From Flaccisagitta enflata (taxonomy: Eukaryota; Chaetognatha; Sagittoidea; Aphragmophora): 64,000 bases of DNA. The notes beneath the pieces are model-generated. The model saw nothing but the letters and a program-made list of their open reading frames with translations. It ran no database searches and was not told the origin of the DNA. Shown one piece after another: positions 54,720 to 64,000 of this stretch. Where the stretch lies: assembly GCA_965153355.1 (NCBI GenBank), contig OZ231127.1, positions 11,966,001 to 12,030,000 of the forward strand, written 5' to 3'. A program made the translations under genes and the position numbers. Each line of letters opens with the position of its first letter. Position 1 is the first letter of the stretch.

Positions 54720-55253
54720 TTAATTAAGGTGAATTTGATTTAGTGTAATCAAAATAAGTTTCTATCCATACACACAGTTTCATTTCATTTGCATAAATGG
54801 TATTTAGGATGTGAGGGCCCCTGTATTTCCAAGTCTAGACGACATCTACTGTATCTCTATCTTCTTGGGTGTGGAAAAAAAATCAAATATATGTATTAGA
54901 TATGGTAACGTCTGTCCGATAAAAATTTTCTTTTAAATTTTTTTTCTCAGGAAATGGACAGATGATACCATATCTTTTAAGAGCTTAGTTATCTATTGGA
55001 CTGGAATTTAGTAAACTGCGGTACACACATGCACAAACATAATAGGAATAAAGACACTGATTCATAAAGGAAAACAGTCATGAATCAGGAACAGATATTT
55101 ATAAGAACTGTCACGAACATGTCGGAAGGAAATAAAAAACAAACGAGAAATTTGTTTTATCGGGTCTTCAATTGAAATCTCCTTATGATCGTATTTTCTT
55201 TACGACGCAAATAAACATAAAACAAAAGAGGACTAAGAAGGGGGAATTTCTTC
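54720..55253. other. No gene seen; small inverted repeat
   Basis: AT-rich. AGATATGGTAACGTCTGTCC at 54898 is partly matched by an inverted GGACAGATGATACCATATCT at 54957, which could form a stem. Confidence 0.5.
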
Positions 55254-55441
55254 TTTTTAGTCGCGTGCACGCGACTCTACACCCCGCTTTTTCCGTCCGT
55301 CGATCGGTTGGTTTGTCACACTTTACTTTTTTATGATTTTTACTTTTGGACCTCACTGCTCCTGCCCAAATGGTCTGGTGACCTCAAATATGGCCCCTGA
55401 CCACCCGCACGCGACTTGGGTAGCCGCATATCCGGCCTTGT
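55254..55441 (+). mobile_element. Hairpin/(GTCY)n element, full copy
   Basis: T run, palindrome AGTCGCGTGCACGCGACT, CTACACCCCGC, a short GTCC block, body and the ATCCGGCCTTGTT ending. Close to the 720 and 15979 copies. Confidence 0.87.
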
Positions 55442-55602
55442 TCTTTTTTTTTTTTTCGGCCTTTTTGGTCTTCTTGGCCTCTTCTGCGATTTTTCAAGAG
55501 TAAAACAAAAGAAGCCTGGAGGTCGGTAGAAATCATTCGACATTAAATTTTCTTTTAGATCCTAAATTTGACAGTTTAAACTTTGTCGTATTATTCATTC
55601 TC

Positions 55603-55702
<100 letters not shown>

Positions 55703-55914
55703 CACTTTGTCCCTCTTGTTTGTCGTCAGTCCAGCTTCTTTCCTTCTCCTTTCTTTGATCCCCCAGAGTTTCGTCTTTCATGACAAGAATTCTCCAAAAG
55801 TCACGATCTCCTTTCTTACTCATTTAAAATCTGGAAAACTTTGCTAAAAAAAGAAGAAAAGAAATACATAGTAATAATATCCCGAGGCGTATACACTTTC
55901 ATGAAATGATCAAG

Positions 55915-56050
<136 letters not shown>

Positions 56051-56499
56051 AGTAAGAAAGTTTTGAGGGCAAAAATCCCATTTGCATACGTTTGTCATCA
56101 GCGTTTAGGCGAAACCCTTTTAAGCTCCTCCTCTGGGAATGTCGCGTCGATCTTGAAAAGATTCGTCATTGAATCGGTTAAAAGACAGAAAGACTCTGTC
56201 TCTCTGCAAACTGCATATAAATGAAGGTTGTGTGAACAACCCGGGGGATCCGAGCACCAAAAACACTAGAGAAATGAAGCAAGTGAGAAATGTATGTATA
56301 TCATACTTTTTCCACTTTAGTAAGTTTCTGGAGTATCAGTCCAAAAGCCTTTTTTGTGAGAAGTGTAGCAGCAACAGGTTAAGAAGATTCGTTTTATTTT
56401 CACAAAAAGAAGAAAGGGCAATCACCACAGACGATTTCTTTTACTTCTCGCGTGGACAATGGATACGAGGGAAAAAGTTAAAGAGACATGAGTGATGAG

Positions 56500-57600
56500 C
56501 CAGATTGTGGTGGAATGATATGGTTAGGGATGCGGGGGGTAACAAAATTGGATATCTCAGAGAGACAAAACAAAGAAGTGAATCGGTGAACGAATGACAT
56601 GGGCATTGGGCATTGGGCAAGGGACGGGAGGTAATGGAATTGAATAAGTCAGAAGGACAATAATAATGAGCCAGTTTGCAGAGCAATAACGTACGCATTG
56701 GCCAACAGATGGTAGGTGATGAAATTGAATAAGACAAAGACAAAAGTAACGAGCGAGACTGCAAAGAAATGAGTTGGGTAAGGGACGCGGGAGGGAATGG
56801 AAGTGCATAAGTCAGGAAGACAAGAGTAACGAGGGAGATTGAGAGAGAATCACATGGGAAAGGGACGGGAGGTACAGTGGGGTTCATGGAATAACAGCCT
56901 AAACTGGAGGAAGGTATTTAAGTGTCTTAATTTCATTTGACAAACTTGATATTTGAAATTTAAGTTGTTCACTTGATGCTTTTGTCCCTGAGTTTTTCGG
57001 TTGCTATGGAAACCAAAATTATTTTTTTGAATATTTATAACAACTAGAATATCGATATTTTGACAAATATTATCAGGGAACATTGCTCAGAATTAAATTT
57101 GCTACAACTTTCCCACAGTATGTTCTGTAAGAATATTGCTCATTTAGCCATTGCTAGGGAGCATCATTTAGCGGTTGCTAGGTGTGGTGCCCCTCTGGCA
57201 ACAGGCAACATTCTTATAGAATATACTGAAAGTTGTAGTAAATTTGATTTTGAGCAATATTCTCTGATTGTATCATTCAAAATATTGATATCCCCTTAGT
57301 TATAAACGTTTTGAAAAACAATTTTGGTTTCCATAGCAACCAAAAAACTCAGGGACAAAAGCATCAAGTGAACAATTTATATTTTAAATATCAAGTTTGT
57401 CAAATGAAATTAAGACACTTAAATACCTTCCTCCAGTTTAGGCTGTTATTCCACGAACCCCACTGTACTGAAAGTGACTAAGTCAGAAAGACAAGAGTAA
57501 CGAGGGAGATTGCAAGAGAATCACATGGGCAAGGGACGGGAGGTAATGGAATTGGATATGAGGTCAATGGAGGTGAAATGAGAGATGTCATCGAACCAAA
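56500..57600. repeat. ~95-110-bp minisatellite, interrupted by a MITE
   Basis: Degenerate units with the landmarks GGGCAAGGGACGGGAGGTAA, GAATAAGTCAGAAGGACAA and AACGAGGGAGATTG. The array stops at 56874 and resumes at 57466. Confidence 0.82.
56875..57465. mobile_element. Long fold-back MITE, CAGTGGGGTTC terminus
   Basis: 591 bp, with arms of roughly 200 bp that are inverted copies from CAGTGGGGTTCATGGAATAA inward, bordered by TA on both sides. The host is a minisatellite whose other units show the empty site GGGACGGGAGGTA. Tc1/mariner-type by terminus and TA target. Confidence 0.9.
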
Positions 57601-57699
57601 GATAGGATTCATTCGGGGTGGTAGAAAACAAGGACAATCATCACAGTCATTTGCATTGGATCATTAACTCGGGCAAACAAGACTTATGGACAAATGGAC

Positions 57700-58145
57700 A
57701 AATGGACAAAAAAACAAACAAACAAACAAACAAACAAACAAACAAACAAACAAACAAACAAACAAACAAACAAACCAACAAACAAACAAAGACTTACGGA
57801 CAAATGGACAAATGGACAAACAAAAAAATGGACAAATGGGCAAACAAACAAATGGAAAAACGGAAAAATGGACAAACAAACAAACAAACAAACAAACAAA
57901 CAAACAAAAAAACGAACAAACGGACGAATGGACCAAACGACAAATAAACGAACCAACGAAGAAATGGACAAACAAACAAACAAACAAACAAACAAACAAA
58001 CAAACAAACAAATAAATGAATAAATTGACAATTGGGCAAATGGCCAAACGGATAAACGGACAAACGTACAAATGGACAAATAGACCACTGGACAAACAAA
58101 CAAACGAACAAACGAACAAATGGGCAAATGGACAAACAGACAAAA
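57700..58145. repeat. (AAAC)n mixed with ACAAATGG units
   Basis: AAAC repeats interleaved with ACAAATGG octamers. Reverse frames of Cys-Leu-Phe-Val are by-products. Confidence 0.95.
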
Positions 58146-58374
58146 GCGAGTAATGGACAAATATTCGGGGCATGTAAATGAATGCGCATGCGTTCAATTT
58201 CTGGAAAAGCGATGACGTTGTAGAGAGAAAAGAAGGCGTGGCCACAGGATATAAAGACAAAACGATAGTCTGTGCTCAATAGTCTATAACCTCAGTTGAA
58301 GCAGTTGATAATGAACCTTCTGTCTGGCCACAGGCGCGGCGGCGATGGCGGGCGACAGCGCGATAGAAGTCAAA

Positions 58375-59400
58375 GGTGCAACGGCCCACAAAGGCTCAAT
58401 CATCTATCCATGCTGGCCCACACAGGCTCAATCATTTTTCCACATTGGCCCAATAAGGCTCAATCATTTTTCCACGTTTGCCCAAAAAGGCTCAATCATT
58501 TTTCCACATTGACCCAAAAAGGCTCAATCATTTTTCCACCTTGGCCCAAAAAGGCTCAATCCCTTTTTCCACGTTGGCCCAAAAACGCTAAATCATTTTT
58601 CCACATTGGCACAAACAGGCTCAATCATCTTTCCAAGTTGGCCCAAAAAGGCTCAATCTTTTTTCCACATTGGCCCTCAATGGCCCAATCCCTTTTTCCA
58701 CGTTTGCCCAAAAAGGCTCAATCATTTTTCCACATTGGCACAAACAGGCTCAATCATCTTTCCAAGTTGGCCCAAAAAGGCTCAATCAATTTTTCACGTT
58801 GGCCTAAAAAGGCCCAATCATTTTTTGCACGTTGACCCAAAAAGGCCCAATCATTTTTTGCACGTTGACCCAAAAAGGCTCAATCATTTTTTGCACGTTG
58901 ACCCAAAAAGGCTCAATCATTTTCCACGTTGGCCCAAAAAGGCTCAATCATTTTCCATGTTGGCCCAAAAAGGCTCAATCATTTTCCATGTTGGCCCAAA
59001 AAGGCTCAATCATTTTTCCACATTGGCCCAAAAAGGCTCAATCATTTTTCCACGTTGGCCTAAAAAGGCCCAATCATTTTTCCACGTTGGCCTAAAAAGG
59101 CCCAATCATTTTTTGCACGTTGGCCCAAAAAGGCTCAATCATTTTCCACGTTGGCCCAAAAAGGCTCAATCATTTTCCATGTTGGCCCAAAAAGGCTCAA
59201 TCATTTTCCATGTTGGCCCAAAAAGGCTCAATCATTTTTCCACATTGGCCCAAAAAGGCTCAATCATTTTTCCACGTTGGCCTAAAAAGGCCCAATCATT
59301 TTTTGCACGTTGACCCAAAAAGGCCCAATCATTTTTTGCACGTTGACCCAAAAAGGCTCAATCATTTTTCCGCGTTAGCCCAAAAATTCTCAATCATTTC
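58375..59400. repeat. 32-bp satellite with higher-order structure
   Basis: About 32 units of the type CACGTTGGCCCAAAAAGGCT then CAATCATTTTTC (31-33 bp). A block of six to seven variants starting at the TTTTTTGCACGTTG unit near 58888 recurs near 59106. Since 32 is not a multiple of three, all three forward frames are open and repeat every 96 bases; not a gene. Confidence 0.93.
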
Positions 59401-59507
59401 CCACTTTCGCGTTTCTTATTCATGACTTTCAGCAGCGTAGACTTGGTTATTCAAGCGATGATGAAAATTAAAGGTGTCGCAATGACACCCCAGCGCTTCC
59501 CATTTCG

Positions 59508-59509
<2 letters not shown>

Positions 59510-59539
<30 letters not shown>
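59510..59539. repeat. T run
   Basis: About 29 T. Confidence 0.97.
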
Positions 59540-59542
<3 letters not shown>

Positions 59543-59607
59543 TATAAAAATTGGAACCCAAGACGGAAATAAGAAGCATTTATGACTCAAGAATTGCCTC
59601 TATTAAG

Positions 59608-59698
59608 TGACCGATCGACCGACCGACCGACCACCTGACTGATCGACCGATCGACCAACATAGCCGGGTGTAGAGTCGCGTAGCACGCAACTGAAAAG
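59608..59698 (-). mobile_element. Hairpin/(GTCY)n element, reversed fragment
   Basis: (GACCGATC)n, AACATAGCCGGGTGTAGAG, TCGCGTAGCACGCAAC and AAAAGG. One stem mismatch. Confidence 0.75.
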
Positions 59699-59884
59699 GT
59701 TTTTTTAAAACTTAGCATATTCATGAAGATATCGGATACTAACGAATAGGTAGTGAAAGTTGAATGAATGTGCCCGGGGACTTCTTACCCTCTCTCGTCT
59801 TTTGTGCAGTTTGGATTATCTTATCTGTTTCTCTCCGGCGCGCGAACATTGTCTCTTAGCCCTTATGCAAGTGAGATCACCTTA

Positions 59885-60639
59885 CAGTATGATTTTTCTC
59901 AACTGCAACAAAAGATGAGGACATTACGCAAAAACTAGACGAGCTAGGCAAATTCTGAAAGAACCCCCTGGAAGATAAGAGTTTGCAGTTTATTGCTGAA
60001 AGATTTCAAAGATTTTCTGGAAAAAATATGATCCTCCCGATACTTGTGCCATTGTTAATGAAATTCTGCAAAGTTAGAAATTAAGGAAAATTGTAGAGAT
60101 ATTGATTGAGCTGTTTTTCTTCAAATTGCTCTCATTTCTAAACGATATGAGTTACAGATGCCAGATTGGTCTCAAATGAAAGATATTTTGAAGTAGTTTT
60201 TGGTTAAAACTCGACAGACATACTTATTTTAGGTCTTGAATGCATTTGGTGAACTGAAAGTCAATTCTGCAAAAAGAATTTCCTGAGAATAACTAAAACA
60301 TTTATGCCTGCCATGATATCTCTTTGAAAATATTTCTTTCTCTCTTTTCCTCCTTAAACTACATCAAAATATCATTTATTTGAGACCAATCAGGGATCAG
60401 TAGCTCAAACGGTTTAAGAATAAGAGCATTCTAAGGAAAGGCAATTCAACTAACATCATAATAAAATCGCCTTTTTTGCAGAATATGCCCTTCAATTCAA
60501 AATTTCTAAATAAGAACAAATTTAAAGAATAAGTTCCTGGAATTTCCCCGCAAAAAAACTAAAAAATCTCATCTTTCAGGAAGTTCTAGCTTTTGCGTTA
60601 TATCCTCATCTTTTGATGCAGTTGAGAAAAATCATACTG
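59885..60639. mobile_element. Long fold-back MITE, CAGTATGATTTTTC terminus
   Basis: 755 bp; the ends CAGTATGATTTTTCTCAACT and its inverted match are bordered by TA (59883-59884, 60640-60641). Inverted homology continues inside, for example TTGGTCTCAAATGAAAGATA near 60163 against its complement near 60385. Confidence 0.88.
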
Positions 60640-60641
60640 TA

Positions 60642-61564
60642 CATCTTTTTCTTTCTTCGCTTCTCTTCTTTACGTCGTTGGTCGTTGTCCGGGTTTATGG
60701 CCCATGGCACTTTGCCATCTTCCTGCAGAGGTTTGCCGATTCCGATTAATCATCCTCTTCGTAGTTTTCTCCACTCACATCGACTTCCGGTCCAACAAAG
60801 GCTAACAAAAAAGAAGCGAGTATTCGAGAAGAATTCTGTGCTAGTGCATGAAGAATGCTTTAATCCATACTCGTTGCTGATGGGTGGGTAGGGGCGGAAT
60901 TGCGGGATTGAACACTTGCAGTCACAGGTCCACAACCAATAAAAAGAAATAAACGATTGTTTATTAGTGTCATGTTGTAATTTTGATAACCAAACAGTTC
61001 TTTTTTTCTGCTTGTTAAATCACAAAAAAAAAGTGTAACGGCGTCACAGCGTGTAGATTTGTGAGTAGAAGAGTGACATTCATGACCAATAGTAAATTGT
61101 TTGATTAGGCAATATCTTAATTGGCCATGGCCATTGACGATCAGGCCCGAATCAAAGTTACAAAATCAACGAAGAATTAGACAATGTATTCACAGGTTAC
61201 AAGGTTAAGTAGATCAGTAGGTGTTACTATGATAAATTTTAAACATGACAGATAGACTAACAGATCAATCGACAGGTCGAAGGAACGACAGGCGGACACA
61301 TCCGCTTAGAGAGCACGTTTCGTAATGAATGGGATATACATATACGAACAGACCATCGTCCAATTCTTTGTCATTCCATCCCAAAATCGTGTGCTGAATG
61401 CCGGTAAACCGTCGCGAAATATTTTCAACTGTAATATTTTCGTCAGTTTGCTAATCTTTAGACCCTTCTCGATGGTGGAAATGGAAAAATATTTGGTCAA
61501 CATTTTGCACAGTTTTGTTATCAAAACGACATCTTACTCAACAGCAGACTATGCTCTTAGTAGA
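60642..61564. other. No gene seen
   Basis: Ordinary complexity. A frame at 60613-60891 has no family signal. Confidence 0.5.
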
Positions 61565-61817
61565 TTTTTAGGTGCGGACACGCTACTTTATAAGAGGCTT
61601 TGTCCGTCCGCCCATCTGTCCATCTGTCCATCCGTCCATTGGTCCGTCCGGGTGTGCGAGTCCAAAAGTGGGGAAACAAGCATTTTAGAAGCTTTTTATC
61701 ATAATTTCATGTATATGTCTGTAATGGAAAGGGGTTGGGTGGGGCATTGGGTATAGATGGGGGTTGGCCGCCCCTGCCCATCTGTCCGTAACAGTATTGT
61801 GACCCCGCGTCACTTGT
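61565..61817 (+). mobile_element. Hairpin element, subfamily 2
   Basis: T run, GGTGCGGACACGCTAC, TAAGAGGCTTTGTCCGTCC, (CATCTGTC)n, AGCATTTTAGAAGC body and the ending CAGTATTGTGACCCCGCG, TCACTTGTTT. Parallels 34293-34508. Confidence 0.75.
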
Positions 61818-62281
61818 TTGCCAGACCCCCAACTTTTCTGCATTGAACTCGAATATGTCCATTATGAAGGCCTATGGTTATTAGAGGTCAGATACTCAAA
61901 AACTATCCAATTGGCTGCTCCACCCAGGAGTGTTTTTCTTTCTAAGCATATAAATTGAAGTCCCCGGGGCTGAGGAAGGGAGTTAGGACGCAATTTCAAG
62001 GTCGCGCATATCAGATTATGCTTACAAAAGATCATCATCTCACAAGTATAAGAGCTAAAATACCCCTCTACCTTTGTAAACACGCTACTTCTAAATGAAA
62101 AAAGATAGAAGATCACGCTTGGCGCCATTATAAAGAACAAGAAAAAATCTTTCATTTTATCATAAATTTCATCTAAATCGGTTAAAAAACAACAAAGTAA
62201 TAAGTGCCCAAAGTTAGCTGAAGTTTGAGTGAGTTTTGATAATGACTTCAGTTTCACCCTTCACTTAGTAAGAATGTCATT
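61818..62281. other. No gene seen
   Basis: Ordinary complexity. Confidence 0.5.
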
Positions 62282-62296
62282 TCTAAACGAAGCAAG

Positions 62297-62345
62297 TGAT
62301 GCGGGGTCACAACATCGTTGTGGATGGGTGGGCAGGGGCATCCAA
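62297..62345 (-). mobile_element. Subfamily 2 end fragment, reversed
   Basis: GTGATGCGGGGTCACAAC, ATCGTTGTGGATGGG and TGGGCAGGGGCATCC: the reversed 3' end seen at 5041-5111 and 61565-61817. Confidence 0.65.
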
Positions 62346-62424
62346 CCCCCTTCCGCACCCCAACCCAACCCACACCCAAACCCACACCCCCTCCACACAC
62401 AACCATACACAAGCCATCTAAGAA

Positions 62425-62905
62425 TCGCACATGGTCAGCGGTACCCAATGCCCTGCTTGGAGTGATTAGCTGAAGAAGTGGAGTGTTAGCAGGGCAGCGG
62501 CCCCAAAGGGCTGATGTCCTGTAGGACACAGGTGTGAATTTCCATATATCCTGAGAGGGCATATTTGAGGCTTTTGTAGCAATTTTCCATGATATTCTAT
62601 GGTAATTTTGCATTTTTTTCAATTTCTTGTTAATTTGCCATGTTATTCAAGAATTTTACATTTTTCCTAGTTTTCTTCAATTTTCTATGTTGTTCAATGG
62701 GAAACATGCATTTTTTTGCTATTTTGTAAATTTTTCATGTTATTCAATGGGAAATTTGCATTTTGACAATTTCCCATGTAATCCAATGGGAAATTGAGGC
62801 ATGAAAAGCTTCGGGGGGGGGGGGAGGACATGGAGAGACAGACGGGCGGATGTATGGAAATTCACCCAACAGGCCATCCACCCTTTGGGGCCGCTGCCCA
62901 AAAAG
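62425..62905 (+). mobile_element. Composite element, copy 5, with both ends
   Basis: Outer end TCGCACATGGTCAGCGGTAC, then GGGCAGCGGCCCCAAAGGGC at 62492 with arm GTGTGAATTTCCATATATCC. The middle is a ~50-bp AT-rich repeat (GTTATTCAATGGGAAA). The inverted arm GGATGTATGGAAATTCACCC and the inverted end CCTTTGGGGCCGCTGCCC follow. Confidence 0.8.
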
Positions 62906-62922
62906 TATCCAAACCGCTTGTT

Positions 62923-63290
62923 TTTGGGCAGCGGCCTCGAAGGGGATGAAGTCCTGTAGAACACAGGGGGAATCTGCCCGTCCGTACCTATGTCCACACA
63001 TCCGTCTCCTTTGGGGCCTATTCTGACCAAAATAGCCCAAATCCAAGCATTATGGCCCAAATCTAAGCAAAATGGCCCAAATCCAAGCATAATGGCCCTA
63101 ATCCAAGCAAAATGGCCCAAATCTAGCATGAGGTCCATTATTTTGCCCATTAAACCTTTATTGTGGCCTCCAATACCTAGATTCTGACCAGATTTGGGCC
63201 ATTTTGCTTGGATTTGGGCCAGTTTGCTTGGATTTGGGCCATTTTGCTTGGATTTTGGCCATATTGCTTGATTTTGGGCCATTTCACTTA
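62923..63290. mobile_element. Composite element end with inverted 20-bp arrays
   Basis: TTTTTGGGCAGCGGCCTCGA, then ACACAGGGGGAATCTGCCCG. After it, five GGCCCAAATCCAAGCAAAAT units (63027-63125) and, after about 65 bp, four or five units of the reverse complement (63190-63285), so the arrays can form one large hairpin. Confidence 0.75.
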
Positions 63291-63344
63291 TACCCTGTCT
63301 TCAAAAGCAACTGATACCAGTAAAAGATGTATTTTGTGAAAATG

Positions 63345-64000
63345 ATTCATATTTCAAAATTTGGGTTTTTTCTATCTGAAAGCATATTTACTGCGGTTTT
63401 TTCATGCACAATTTCAGCACTTTTTTCCAACTGGTTTAGCCTCTACATCATTTTTGAATATACCCAAATTTTCCACTAAATCTAGCAATCTTTACACAAA
63501 ATAAAAGAGTTAGGCCTCAATAACTATACATGAATAGCCAAAAATTTGATTGAGAATATTAAAACCTATCCCAATCAAGCATATTTTCATTACTAATACA
63601 TAAGTGCATAAGTGCATAAGTGCATAATCATACAATATTCTAATAAAAAAAGATGAAATTGTTACATGGAGTATTGATGGAACATTAAAAAAAGTGAAAA
63701 ACTACACAAAAACGATATGAAGACAGCAAAATATACTTTTTCTCTTAAACCTGATGTAATCTCCTTTAAAAAATCTTTAATTTGAGACCAATGCCAGCAT
63801 TCTAGCTCAAAGCGTTTAAAAGTTATAGAGGTTTGAGGTTCCACTCATGTCTGAAAGGAAAAGCTGAAATGCCTCAAATGGTGTTACACTTAAAGTGATA
63901 TAGAGGCTAAACCAGATGGAAAAAAGTGCTGAAATTTTGCATGAAAAAACCGCAGTAAATATGCTTTCAGATAAAAAAGACCCAAATTATGAAATATGAA
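63345..64000. mobile_element. Fold-back element, cut by the window end
   Basis: TTCATATTTCAAAATTTGGG onward (63347-63460) is matched in inverted orientation by 63895-64000 over more than 100 bp. The interior TTTGAGACCAATGCCAGC stretch resembles the element at 59885. The outer right end lies beyond the window. Confidence 0.8.

Noticed and set aside
58296-59425. Long frames with Lys-Ala-Gln-Ser repeats
   Set aside because: The 32-bp satellite makes all three forward frames open; period 96 explains the repeating peptide.

Overview
The window looks like intergenic, very repeat-rich DNA from an invertebrate animal nuclear genome. The evidence is one spliced gene with GT-AG introns, a TATA box and a polyadenylation signal; a gag-type retroelement gene; several families of non-autonomous transposons; and one short TTAGGG-type interstitial telomere tract. 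No rRNA, tRNA, CRISPR or bacterial-type operon was seen. The species cannot be named from the sequence. Two short runs of N (10024-10079 and 54699-54708) mark assembly gaps.

Layout. 0.4-4.0 kb holds the only convincing host gene, a secreted group III-type phospholipase A2 in three exons. Both of its introns consist largely of transposon sequence. A 130-bp hAT-type MITE has landed on the exon 2 splice donor and duplicated it. 4-39 kb and 53-64 kb are a mosaic of long microsatellites, minisatellites and short mobile elements. Long arrays include a 2.1-kb 12-bp satellite at 6.3 kb, a 43-bp satellite at 16.6 kb and a 32-bp satellite at 58.4 kb. 39.45-52.80 kb is best explained as one 13.3-kb LTR-type element. 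It has 284-bp terminal direct repeats differing at one base, a primer-binding-site-like sequence resembling the complement of tRNA-Lys, a frame-broken gag with two zinc knuckles, and no recognisable polymerase. It sits inside an (AAAC)n array.

Mobile elements recur in recognisable groups. (1) A hairpin plus (GTCY)n element of about 190 bp with more than a dozen full or partial copies and three sequence subfamilies. (2) A composite element with two different ends and a private minisatellite array in each copy. (3) TA-flanked fold-back elements of Tc1/mariner type. (4) A hAT-type MITE with 8-bp target duplications (two copies). (5) Large fold-back elements embedded in microsatellites. The architecture of groups 1 and 2 (terminal hairpin beside a T/A run, subterminal inverted arms, variable tandem core) resembles the Helentron-associated DINE-1/HINE class, but that assignment is inference.

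Most long open reading frames in the window are by-products of simple repeats and are not listed as genes.
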